NCBI GenBank assembly: GCA_023436925.1
Contig: JAEZHJ010000091.1
Coordinates: forward strand, 1 to 32,114
Direction: 5' to 3'
Source: Actinomycetes bacterium
GTDB taxonomy: Bacteria; Actinomycetota; Actinomycetes; Propionibacteriales; Propionibacteriaceae
DNA: 32,114 bases
The position numbers and the translations under genes are program-made. The notes under the pieces are model-generated. The model did not search any database, had not been told where the DNA came from, and worked only from the letters and a program-made list of their open reading frames with translations. Positions 25,880 to 32,114 of this stretch are shown one piece after another (the stretch's first letter is position 1; each line of letters starts with the position of its first letter).

Positions 25880-27306
25880 CAGTCCTCCAGGCTCCACCGG
25901 GCACCCTGCGGGGTGTCCTCGATCTTCAGGCCGATCGCCTTCAGCTGGTCGCGGATGGCGTCGGCGGCGGCATAGTCCTTGCGTGCCCGGGCTTCCTGGC
26001 GCTGGGCGAGCAGGGCCGCGACGAGTCCGTCCACGACCGGCTCCAGGTCGTCGGCAGCATTCTGGTCGGCCCACTCCGCAGCGGCCGGGTCGAGCCCGAG
26101 CACCCCGAGCATGGCGACCACGGCTGCGTAGGCGCGCGCCGCGGCTGCCCGGTCAGCGTGCTCCAGGGCGACATTGCCTTCCCGGATCGTCCCGAACAGG
26201 ACGGCGAGCGCTCCCGGCGTGCCGAGGTCGTCGTCCATCGCCGCGGCGAAGGCGGCGGGCAGCAGCTCCCGCGTCGAGCCGGCCGGGGCGTCGGCTTCGG
26301 CGGCGCCGGCGGCCACCGCCCGGGCCAGGAAGGAGTCGATCCGGGCGAGTTGTGCCGAGGCCTCGCCGAGCGAGGCGTCCGACAGTTCGATCGCCGAGCG
26401 GTAGTGCGGCCCGGCCAGGTAGAGCCGGACGGCGCGGCCGCCGTAGCGCTCGACCGCGGCCAGCACGTCGGCGGTGTTGCCCAGGGACTTGCTCATCTTC
26501 TCCCCGGCCATGGTGACCCAGGCGTTGTGCAGCCAGTAGCGGGCGAACCCGCGCCCGGCGGCCCGGGACTGGGCGAGCTCGTTCTCGTGGTGCGGGAAGC
26601 GCAGGTCGAGCCCGCCGCCGTGGATGTCGAAGCTGTCGCCCAGGTACTTGCCGGCCATCGCCGAGCATTCCAGGTGCCAGCCCGGCCGGCCGCGGCCCCA
26701 GGGCGCGGCCCAGGACGCGGTCTGCGGGTCTCCTGCCTTGTGGCCCTTCCACAGCGCGAAGTCGCGGGGGTCGCGCTTGCCGCGCGGGTCGGCGTCCTCG
26801 GCGGGGGCCATCTCGTCGACCTTCATCCCCGACAGCGAGCCGTAGGCCGGCCACGACTTCACGTCGAAGTAGACGTCGCCCGAGCCGTCCCCGGCGACGT
26901 AGGCGTGGCCGCGCCCGATCAGCTCGGCGATCAGTTCGATCATCTCCGGGATGTGCCCGGTGGCCCGCGGCTCGTACGTCGGCGGCAGCACCCCGAGCGC
27001 CCGGTAGGCCCGGTGGAAGGCGCCCTCGTAGTGATAGGCGTGCGCCCACCAGGGACGGCCCGCCTCGGCGGACTTGAACAGGATCTTGTCGTCGATGTCG
27101 GTGATGTTGGTGACCATCGTCACCTCGTAGCCGGACGCCTCCAGCCACCGGCGCAGGACGTCGAAATTGACCTCCTTGCGGATGTGGCCCAGGTGCGGGG
27201 CGGACTGCACCGTCGGCCCGCAGCAGTAGATCGACGCCTTGCCCGCAACGAGGGGTTCGAACGGTCGGACGGCGCGGGTCGCGCTGTCGTACAACTGGAG
27301 GCTCAC
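25879..27306 (-). CDS. cysS: Cysteine--tRNA ligase
   Basis: 475-residue class I aminoacyl-tRNA synthetase that charges tRNA-Cys. The N-terminal catalytic domain has CCGPTV with a zinc-binding Cys, the HIGH motif as HLGH (38-41), TNITDIDDKI, the segments WHLECSAM and DIHGGGLDLRFPHHENE with zinc ligands, and KMSKSLGN. The C-terminal DALR-like helical domain ends with AADAIRDQLKAIGLKIEDTPQGARW. This is a complete CysRS rather than the ligase of mycothiol synthesis. Start is GTG at 27306. A TAAGCT lies six bases upstream and no ribosome site is visible, so the mRNA is probably leaderless. It is the first gene of a cysS-rlmB operon. Confidence 0.96.
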   Translation of the reverse strand: MSLQLYDSATRAVRPFEPLVAGKASIYCCGPTVQSAPHLGHIRKEVNFDVLRRWLEASGYEVTMVTNITDIDDKILFKSAEAGRPWWAHAYHYEGAFHRAYRALGVLPPTYEPRATGHIPEMIELIAELIGRGHAYVAGDGSGDVYFDVKSWPAYGSLSGMKVDEMAPAEDADPRGKRDPRDFALWKGHKAGDPQTASWAAPWGRGRPGWHLECSAMAGKYLGDSFDIHGGGLDLRFPHHENELAQSRAAGRGFARYWLHNAWVTMAGEKMSKSLGNTADVLAAVERYGGRAVRLYLAGPHYRSAIELSDASLGEASAQLARIDSFLARAVAAGAAEADAPAGSTRELLPAAFAAAMDDDLGTPGALAVLFGTIREGNVALEHADRAAAARAYAAVVAMLGVLGLDPAAAEWADQNAADDLEPVVDGLVAALLAQRQEARARKDYAAADAIRDQLKAIGLKIEDTPQGARWSLED

Positions 27307-27312
27307 GAGCCG

Positions 27313-27318
27313 AGCTTA
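27313..27318 (-). promoter_or_regulatory. -10 box for leaderless cysS
   Basis: On the minus strand TAAGCT fits TANNNT and is followed after six bases by the GTG start of cysS, so the start point probably coincides with the first codon. Confidence 0.55.
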
Positions 27319-27331
27319 TTGCAGCCCCGCC

Positions 27332-27355
27332 CGGGCAGCCGCATCGGGGTGCCCG
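27332..27355 (-). terminator. Weak hairpin after the DUF4032 gene
   Basis: CGGGCA (27332-27337) pairs with TGCCCG (27350-27355) around a 12-nt loop, in the 71-bp gap between the DUF4032 stop and the cysS start. It may end the upstream transcript. Confidence 0.4.
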
Positions 27356-27377
27356 CCCGGACCGGGGATGGGTGCGG

Positions 27378-28748
27378 TCATCGCCGCCGGGCGCGGAGCG
27401 CGTCGATGTCGAGGTAGCCGGGATTCGTCGGCGCCGAGTCGGCGGACTCCTCCCACGGGTCGGCCGGCATCGGGCCCTCGTCGTCGACGAAGCCCTGGGA
27501 CGGGTCGAACGGGTTGGCGAGCTGGCGGTCCTCGGCGGCGCTGATCGGGGTCTGCGACATCACCTCGTCGGGCAGCGCCCGCAGCACGTCCTGGATGTAG
27601 CCCCAGGTCGCCTCCACCAGCGGGACCTCCCGGTTCTGCCGCTGCGAGGCGTACCAGCGGTAGTCCAGCACCTCATGGAAGATCTGGGCCGCCTCCCGCT
27701 TGCCCCGCAGGTCGGGCGGGACGGCGGTCACCACGGGCTGGAAGCACTCGGTCAGCCACTGGTGGGCGACCACGGCCTCGTCGACGTGGGTCTGGTTGGT
27801 GCGGGCCCGGAACGTGTCCAGGTCGTTCAGCAGCCGCCGGGCCTGGTGCTCCTCGGTGTCCAGCCCGGTCAGTCGCAGCAGTCGCCGGGAGTGGTGGCCG
27901 GCGTCGACCACCTTGGGCTGGATCTGGATCTGGGAGCCGTCGTCGGAGGTGGTGATGTCGAGCTCGGCCACATCGAAGCCGAGGGCGTTCAACCGCCGGA
28001 CGCGGTTCTCGATCCGGAAGGTCTCCGAGCCGGGGAACTTCTCCACCCCGGTCAACTCCGCCCACAGGTCGCGGTAGCGGGTGATGATCGACTCGACCAG
28101 CTTCAGCGGATCCAGGGACGGGTCGAGCATCCGTCCGGCCTCGAGGTCGCTGAACTCGCCGTACATGTTCGTGGTGGCGATCATCAGGTCGTGCTCGCGC
28201 TGGCCGTCGGTCAGGCGGTCGTGCATCTCGCCGGTCTCGGCGTCGACCAGGTAGGCGGCGAACTGGCCCGCGTCCCGCCGGAACAGGACGTTCGACAAGG
28301 ACACGTCGCCCCACAGGAAGCCGGTCAGGTGCAGCCGGACCAGCAGCACGACCAGCGCGTCCAGCAGCCGCGAGACGGTCTCGGGGCGGACGCCGAAGTC
28401 GAACAGCGCGCGGTAGGGCAGCGAGAACTCCAGGTGCCGGGTGATCAGCACCGGGTCGAGCGGGTGGCCGTCGGCGTCGGTCCGTCCGGTCACCACGGCC
28501 AGCGGCTCGACCGCGGGGGTGTCGGCGCGGCGCAACTCGGTGAGCAGCCGGTACTCGTGGATCGCGAGGTGCTCGATGACTTCCTTGGCGGCGTAGACCG
28601 AGGTGCCGACCTTGATGAAGCGGACGACGTGGCGGGAGATGCCCCGCGGGAGTGCGACCAGGTAGTCCGTCGGCCAGTGCGCCAGCGGCACGTCCCAGGG
28701 CAGCGGGATCAGCCGGGAGTCCGGCCGGGACGACAGGAATCTTGGCAC
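27378..28748 (-). CDS. DUF4032 protein with kinase-like fold
   Basis: 456-residue cytoplasmic protein of the actinobacterial DUF4032 family. Residues about 30-240 look like a lipopolysaccharide-kinase-type protein kinase fold: VRFIKVGTSVYAAKEVIEHLAIHEYRLL has the Lys and Glu region, HLTGFLWGDVSLSNVLF corresponds to the catalytic loop (Asp and Asn present, WGD in place of HRD or HGD), and YLVDAETGE stands at the metal-binding DFG site. Thus it could be an active kinase. The rest (about 260-400) is the DUF4032 domain (QPKVVDAGHHSRRLLRLTGLDTEEHQARRLLND). The start is GTG at 28748 with AGGAAGG five bases upstream. It is transcribed alone between an ABC ATPase gene and cysS. The cellular target is unknown. 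Confidence 0.85.
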   Translation of the reverse strand: MPRFLSSRPDSRLIPLPWDVPLAHWPTDYLVALPRGISRHVVRFIKVGTSVYAAKEVIEHLAIHEYRLLTELRRADTPAVEPLAVVTGRTDADGHPLDPVLITRHLEFSLPYRALFDFGVRPETVSRLLDALVVLLVRLHLTGFLWGDVSLSNVLFRRDAGQFAAYLVDAETGEMHDRLTDGQREHDLMIATTNMYGEFSDLEAGRMLDPSLDPLKLVESIITRYRDLWAELTGVEKFPGSETFRIENRVRRLNALGFDVAELDITTSDDGSQIQIQPKVVDAGHHSRRLLRLTGLDTEEHQARRLLNDLDTFRARTNQTHVDEAVVAHQWLTECFQPVVTAVPPDLRGKREAAQIFHEVLDYRWYASQRQNREVPLVEATWGYIQDVLRALPDEVMSQTPISAAEDRQLANPFDPSQGFVDDEGPMPADPWEESADSAPTNPGYLDIDALRARRR

Positions 28749-28761
28749 GGGAACCTTCCTA

Positions 28762-28776
28762 CCACCACCGTGGTGG
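28762..28776. promoter_or_regulatory. Palindrome upstream of the DUF4032 start
   Basis: CCACCA and TGGTGG flank a CCG centre, making a 15-bp near-perfect palindrome that ends 14 bp before the start codon. It could be an operator or a 5' hairpin. Confidence 0.35.
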
Positions 28777-28820
28777 CTTGCCTCCGGCCCGGGCGGCGAG
28801 GGTGGGCCGGAAATGGCTGA

Positions 28821-28847
28821 GCGCCGGCCGGGGATCCCGGCCGGCGC
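28821..28847 (-). terminator. Terminator of the MsmK-type ATPase gene
   Basis: GCGCCGGCCGGG (28821-28832) pairs perfectly over 12 bp with 28836-28847 around a GAT loop, starting 12 nt past the ATPase stop on the minus strand. No U tract follows. Confidence 0.75.
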
Positions 28848-28859
28848 CCGGCGCTGAAC

Positions 28860-29954
28860 TCAGTTGAGCCGGAGCTCGGTCTTCTGCGAGAAGATGTGAA
28901 CCCCATCGGCGTCGCGCGGAGCCAGCTTGACCACGCCGCCGCGCTGCGGTGGCGTCCGGGCCGAGACCCGGGCGACGATCTGCTGAGCCGCGAGCTTCTC
29001 CTCTGCGGACAGCCCGGAGAGGGTGCCGTAGACGTAGGCGTCGGCGCCGGTCTCCTCGACCACGTCGACGTCCACCGCGATGCCGGCGTCGGCGATCTGG
29101 AAGTTCTCCGGCCGGATGCCGATGACCAGGTGGTCCTCGCCGCTGGCCTTGGCCAGCACCTCACGCTCGACCGGGACGACGTAGTCGCCCAGCTGCACGC
29201 CGCCGTCGACGACCTTGCCGGTGAGCAGGTTCATGGCGGGCGAGCCGATGAAGCCGGCCACGAACAGGTTGTCCGGACGGTCGTAGAGGCTGAGCGGGCT
29301 GTCGACCTGCTGCAGCAGGCCGTCCTTGAGCACCGCGACCCGGTCGCCCATCGTCATGGCCTCAACCTGGTCGTGGGTGACGTAGACGGTGGTGACACCG
29401 AGCCGGCTGACCAGCGCGGCGATCTGGGTGCGGGTGGAGACGCGCAGCTTGGCGTCCAGGTTGGACAGCGGCTCGTCCATCAGGAACACCTGCGGCTGGC
29501 GGACGATCGCGCGACCCATGGCGACGCGCTGACGCTGGCCACCGGAGAGCGCCTTCGGCTTGCGGTTGAGGAAGCTCTCCAGGCCGAGCAGGTGCGCGGC
29601 CTCGAGGACGCGCTTGTCCCGGTCCGCCTTCGGGACGCCGGCCATCTTCAGGGCGAAGCCCATGTTGTCGGCGACCGTCATGTGCGGGTAGAGGGCGTAG
29701 TTCTGGAAGACCATGGCGATGTCACGGTCCTTCGGGGGCAGGTCGGTGACGTCCCGCGGGCCGATCATGATGCGGCCCTGGTTGACCTCTTCGAGACCTG
29801 CCAGCATGCGAAGCGAGGTGGACTTGCCGCAACCGGAAGGTCCGACCAGAACCATGAACTCGCCGTCACCGATCTCGAGGTTCAGCTTGTCGACGGCCGG
29901 GTGGTCGGACCCGGGGTAGATCCGGGTGGCGTCCTGGAAACTGACTGTGGCCAT
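28860..29954 (-). CDS. ABC transporter ATP-binding protein, MsmK/UgpC/MalK type
   Basis: 364-residue ATPase that energises carbohydrate importers of the CUT1 class. The ABC domain has Walker A GPSGCGKST (38-46), Q-loop VFQNYALYPHM, signature LSGGQRQRVAMGRA, Walker B VFLMDEPLSNLDA and switch His in YVTHDQVEAM. From about residue 240 there is a C-terminal OB/TOBE regulatory domain (GIRPENFQIAD). ATG at 29954 is chosen because the ABC fold begins at once, with AAGGATG upstream; longer frames run into unrelated sequence. No permease or binding protein lies nearby, which fits the single shared MsmK-type ATPase that serves several sugar transporters in actinobacteria. It does not belong to the RbsABC system, which has its own ATPase. 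Confidence 0.94.
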   Translation of the reverse strand: MATVSFQDATRIYPGSDHPAVDKLNLEIGDGEFMVLVGPSGCGKSTSLRMLAGLEEVNQGRIMIGPRDVTDLPPKDRDIAMVFQNYALYPHMTVADNMGFALKMAGVPKADRDKRVLEAAHLLGLESFLNRKPKALSGGQRQRVAMGRAIVRQPQVFLMDEPLSNLDAKLRVSTRTQIAALVSRLGVTTVYVTHDQVEAMTMGDRVAVLKDGLLQQVDSPLSLYDRPDNLFVAGFIGSPAMNLLTGKVVDGGVQLGDYVVPVEREVLAKASGEDHLVIGIRPENFQIADAGIAVDVDVVEETGADAYVYGTLSGLSAEEKLAAQQIVARVSARTPPQRGGVVKLAPRDADGVHIFSQKTELRLN

Positions 29955-29974
29955 GCCACGCACATCCTTTCCAT

Positions 29975-29990
29975 GGGCAGGTACGTGCCC
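29975..29990. promoter_or_regulatory. Palindrome in the leader of the MsmK-type gene
   Basis: GGGCAGGTACGTGCCC is palindromic at 14 of 16 positions, centred on GTAC, and lies 21 bp before the ATG. It may be a regulator-binding site. Confidence 0.4.
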
Positions 29991-30133
29991 AACGATCCGT
30001 TGTGGAAACGTGGCCGCAGCGACGCGGCCTGGCCATATTGTCGCACACCGCCACCAGTGGTTCGTCCAGCGGGCGGCCAGTTGGCGGACGCCCGCGGCGA
30101 CCACGGGTTGGTCCGGCCGGTAGGCTCCCCGGC

Positions 30134-30847
30134 GTGACCGGGACGCCACCCGAACCGCCGCGGGAGCCGGCGGAGACCGCGCCGCAATGGTGGGACGATC
30201 CGTCCCTGCCGTGGCGGCACAAGCCCACCCGCGCCGACCTGGCCTGTCTGGGCTGGCTGTCCGCTGCCGGGATCTACGGGCTGGTCATGCTCGCCCTTCG
30301 ACCCGGCTTGCTCGCCTCCGCGCCGCATGTCCTGGCCTCCCTGGGGTCGTGGACCGGGACGGTGCTGATCGGCGCCCGGGCCGCGATCGGGGACGGCTGG
30401 TGGCCGCTGATCTGGGTGCTGGGCACCCTCGGGCTGGTCAAGTTCGACTGGGTCTACTGGTGGGCCGGCAAGCTGTGGGGCAGGAACCTGATCGAGGTCT
30501 GGTCGGGCCGCTCGGAGCGGGCCCGTCGGGCCAATGAGCGGGCCGAGCGGTTCGCCCGCAAGTACGCCACCTGGGCGATCGTGATCTGCTCGCTGCCGAT
30601 CCCGCTGCCGCGGGCGGTCGTGCTCGCCGTGCTCGGTGAGGCGGGGACGAGCCTGCGCAAGTTGCTGGCCGTGTCGATCACGGCGTCCTTCATCACGATG
30701 GGCGGCTACCTCGCGCTGGGCTACTGGATCGGGGAACCCGCGGTCGCCGCTGTCGAGGCCTACGGGCGCTACCTGTGGTACGTGACGCTGGCGATCGTCG
30801 TCGGCATCATCGCCAACTCCTGGTGGAAGGGCCGATCGGCCACCTAA
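30134..30847 (+). CDS. DedA-like (VTT domain) membrane protein
   Basis: 237-residue integral membrane protein. The first 35 residues are Pro/Glu-rich and cytoplasmic. About five hydrophobic segments follow, at LACLGWLSAAGIYGLVML, WWPLIWVLGTLGLVKFDWVYWWAG, YATWAIVICSLPIPLPRAVVLAVLG, AVSITASFITMGGYLALGYWIG and YVTLAIVVGIIANSWW. The segment CSLPIPLPRAVVLAVLGEAG resembles the DedA motif with conserved Pro and Arg before AG. DedA proteins are thought to flip or transport lipids using the proton gradient. GTG at 30134 is preferred: TAGGCT lies seven bases upstream, indicating a leaderless mRNA, and the preceding frame lacks coding character. It is divergent from the MsmK-type gene. Confidence 0.75.
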   Translation: MTGTPPEPPREPAETAPQWWDDPSLPWRHKPTRADLACLGWLSAAGIYGLVMLALRPGLLASAPHVLASLGSWTGTVLIGARAAIGDGWWPLIWVLGTLGLVKFDWVYWWAGKLWGRNLIEVWSGRSERARRANERAERFARKYATWAIVICSLPIPLPRAVVLAVLGEAGTSLRKLLAVSITASFITMGGYLALGYWIGEPAVAAVEAYGRYLWYVTLAIVVGIIANSWWKGRSAT

Positions 30848-30865
30848 GAAGCTTGGTGCCCGCCG

Positions 30866-30903
30866 GATGACTTTGCGCCCCCTCCCAAGTGCGCAAAGTC
30901 ATC
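30866..30903. terminator. Strong hairpin after the DedA-like gene
   Basis: GATGACTTTGCGC (30866-30878) pairs perfectly over 13 bp with GCGCAAAGTCATC (30891-30903) around a 12-nt C-rich loop, 19 nt after the DedA-like stop. It is probably its terminator, though without a U tract. Confidence 0.65.
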
Positions 30904-30922
30904 GGCGAGCCCCGCCAGTGAT

Positions 30923-31082
30923 GCGATCGGCCAAGTGACAAGCCCCCCAGCTGGTTCCCCCCAGAACCAATACCACCGGCCGATCGCCTCCGGCTTGGAG
31001 AGCCCCCCTGCTCTCTCGGGAAACGCTAGTACCCCCCGGGGTCGGGCGCAAGAGCACTGCTCTCTGAAGTGGGCGCCTTTTT
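30923..31082 (+). ncRNA. 6C-type small RNA (candidate)
   Basis: Four runs of exactly six C occur at 30943, 30957, 31003 and 31032. Two lie in hairpin loops: TGGTT/AACCA (30952-30956 with 30965-30969) and GAGAG/CTCTC (30998-31002 with 31011-31015), each with a CCCCCC-plus-two-base loop. This is the defining feature of the actinobacterial 6C RNA family. An outer 10-bp inverted repeat, GCGATCGGCC (30923-30932) with 30978-30987, encloses the first. The 3' end looks like an intrinsic terminator: GGCGC pairs with GCGCC just before five T at 31078-31082, with an AGAGCA/TGCTCT stem inside. The C loops of 6C RNAs are known to pair with G-rich sites in target mRNAs. The 5' end is uncertain. A 5' leader of the TetR gene is an alternative. 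Confidence 0.75.
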
Positions 31083-31105
31083 CGTGGTGTGACAGGATGA
31101 GGCCC

Positions 31106-31810
31106 ATGGTTACCCCGCGTCAGCGTGCTCGCGAGCGAACAATGGCCGAGATCCGCGGTCTCGCCTGGCGACAGGTCGAGGAGCAGGGCGCGGCGTCGTT
31201 GTCGCTACGCGCGATCGCACGTGACCTGGGGGTGGTCTCGTCCGCCATCTACCGGTACGTCCCCAGTCGCGACGACCTGCTCACCGCCTTGCTGGTGGAG
31301 GGATTCACCGATCTCGCCGACGCCGTGGAGGCGGCGGAGGCCCGGGTGGATCCCGCGGACTACCGGCTGCGCTGGATCACCATCGGAGGCGCGATGCGGG
31401 CGTGGGCGCTGGCCCGGCCGTCGGCCTGGGGTCTGCTGTACGGCGGCCCGGTGCCCGGCTACAACGCCCCCCAGCAGGAGACCAGCCCGCCCGGGGCCCG
31501 CGTGCTGTTGCGGCACTCCTCGGTGCTGATCGAGGCGGTGGCCGCCGGACGGCTGCATCCCAGGGTGGGACCGGCCGCCGGGTTGGAGGAGATCCCGGAC
31601 GCGCTGCGCCCGATGCTCGAGGCGGTGTCGGAGCAGTACGGGGTGAAGGCCTCCGCGGAGGTGGTCGCGGTGGGCTTCCTCGGCTGGACCAGTCTGCTCG
31701 GGATGATCAGTGCCGAGATCTTCGAACAGTTCGGACCGGAGGTTGCGCCGCTGGTCGAGCAGTTGGCGCAGGTGCAGCTGAACAGCATCGCCGACCTGAT
31801 GGGCCTGTGA
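31106..31810 (+). CDS. TetR/AcrR-family regulator with WHG-type C-terminal domain
   Basis: 234-residue repressor-type regulator. The N-terminal HTH is canonical at residues about 10-55 (RTMAEIRGLAWRQVEEQGAASLSL, AIARDLGVVSSAIYRYVPSRDDLLTALL). The C-terminal ligand domain contains ARPSAWGLLYGGPVPGY and GWTSLLGMISAEIFEQFGP, the WHG-type pattern common in actinobacteria. ATG at 31106 is chosen with GATGAGG just upstream; ATG at 31097 would add three residues. It starts 23 bases after the putative terminator of the 6C-like RNA and ends six bases before a facing tRNA gene. No obvious target gene is adjacent, so the regulated function is unknown. Confidence 0.9.
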   Translation: MVTPRQRARERTMAEIRGLAWRQVEEQGAASLSLRAIARDLGVVSSAIYRYVPSRDDLLTALLVEGFTDLADAVEAAEARVDPADYRLRWITIGGAMRAWALARPSAWGLLYGGPVPGYNAPQQETSPPGARVLLRHSSVLIEAVAAGRLHPRVGPAAGLEEIPDALRPMLEAVSEQYGVKASAEVVAVGFLGWTSLLGMISAEIFEQFGPEVAPLVEQLAQVQLNSIADLMGL

Positions 31811-31816
31811 GTTCGG

Positions 31817-31889
31817 AGCCTCCGACAGGATTCGAACCCGCGACATTCTCTTTACAAGGGAGACGCTCTACCAACTGAGCTACGGAGGC
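31817..31889 (-). tRNA. tRNA-Thr (anticodon UGU)
   Basis: A full cloverleaf on the minus strand. The acceptor stem GCCTCCG pairs with CGGAGGC, the D arm is GCTC AGTTGGTA GAGC, and the T arm has loop TTCGAAT. The anticodon loop reads CTTGTAA with anticodon TGT. The anticodon stem has four pairs plus a C-A mismatch next to the loop. The 3' CCA is not encoded. Length is 73 nt. Confidence 0.95.
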
Positions 31890-31925
31890 ACGGCCAGGGG
31901 CCACTGCCATTGTGGAGCAGAGCGG

Positions 31926-32114
31926 TCAGTGTTGGGAAACCGGGCTGACCACCAGATCTGCCAGCGTCCACGGCTGGTTCGCTGCCCAGTGGGCGGCCTC
32001 CTGCGCGGCCCACTGGTCCCAGTGGACCGCGAACCGCTCCCCGTCCCGGGCGATCGCCAGTTCGCGCCGCCGGACGGGGTCCAGTTCGCACCACACCGCC
32101 AGATCGGCCAGCCG
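31926..32114 (-). CDS. 3' end of a probable uridine-kinase-like gene (partial)
   Basis: The last 62 codons of a minus-strand gene enter from the right edge and stop at 31926. The visible peptide includes ELAIARDGERFAVHWDQWAA, AAHWAANQPW and TLADLVVSP before the stop. Codon use and the Trp/Ala/Asp-rich helical character are those of real protein in this genome. The pattern of an Arg-Asp segment, a helix with WDQW and a final ADLVV strand resembles the C-terminus of actinobacterial uridine-kinase-like P-loop proteins, from memory only. The P-loop is outside the window, so the function is tentative. It lies just upstream of tRNA-Thr on the same strand. Confidence 0.6.
   Translation of the reverse strand, partial: RLADLAVWCELDPVRRRELAIARDGERFAVHWDQWAAQEAAHWAANQPWTLADLVVSPVSQH

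Noticed and set aside
28860..29954. MsmK-type ATPase as part of the fucose transporter
   Set aside because: The RbsABC-type system already has its own two-domain ATPase, and this gene lies 20 kb away with no permease nearby. It belongs to the CUT1 class.

Overview
The window is about 32 kb of very GC-rich DNA with dense genes, GTG/TTG starts, several apparently leaderless genes, an actinobacterial DUF4032 protein and a likely 6C-type small RNA. Together these point to a high-GC actinobacterium, possibly near Propionibacteriaceae. The genus is not determined by anything I can see.

Positions 1-15,280 hold a two-armed deoxysugar catabolic locus. The minus arm reads, from its promoter: fucU mutarotase, RbsA/C/B-type sugar ABC transporter, FGGY kinase, LacI-family repressor and a fucose-isomerase-superfamily enzyme. 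The plus arm reads: a 15-codon leader ORF, a rhamnulokinase-type kinase, a PHP-like protein, a fused class II aldolase/short-chain dehydrogenase (RhaEW type) and an oversized zinc-type dehydrogenase. The same 12-bp palindrome core (GAAATCGATTTC) lies before fucU and before the isomerase, and related CG-centred sites lie before the plus arm. This suggests one local LacI regulon. The inferred route is uptake, anomer interconversion, isomerisation, phosphorylation, aldol cleavage to dihydroxyacetone phosphate plus lactaldehyde, and oxidation to lactate. L-fucose is the best guess. The PHP protein and the large dehydrogenase have no place in the textbook route and are the best candidates for undescribed biochemistry.

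Positions 15,280-22,842 carry a small alarmone synthetase and a DUF1801 protein (both minus), then a DeoR regulator followed by E2, E3 and a fused E1 alpha-beta of a 2-oxoacid dehydrogenase complex.

Positions 22,843-24,900 are a repeat-rich zone. Two arrays of 19-bp-phased repeats, each folding back on the same 29-bp palindrome, bracket a PfpI/DJ-1-like gene. An AraC regulator and a VOC protein follow, both apparently leaderless.

Positions 24,838-32,114 are mostly housekeeping: rlmB (with a duplicated 3' end), cysS, a DUF4032 kinase-like protein, an MsmK/UgpC-type ABC ATPase, a DedA-like membrane protein, a 6C-like RNA, a TetR regulator, tRNA-Thr(UGU) and the 3' end of a probable uridine-kinase-like gene cut by the window edge.
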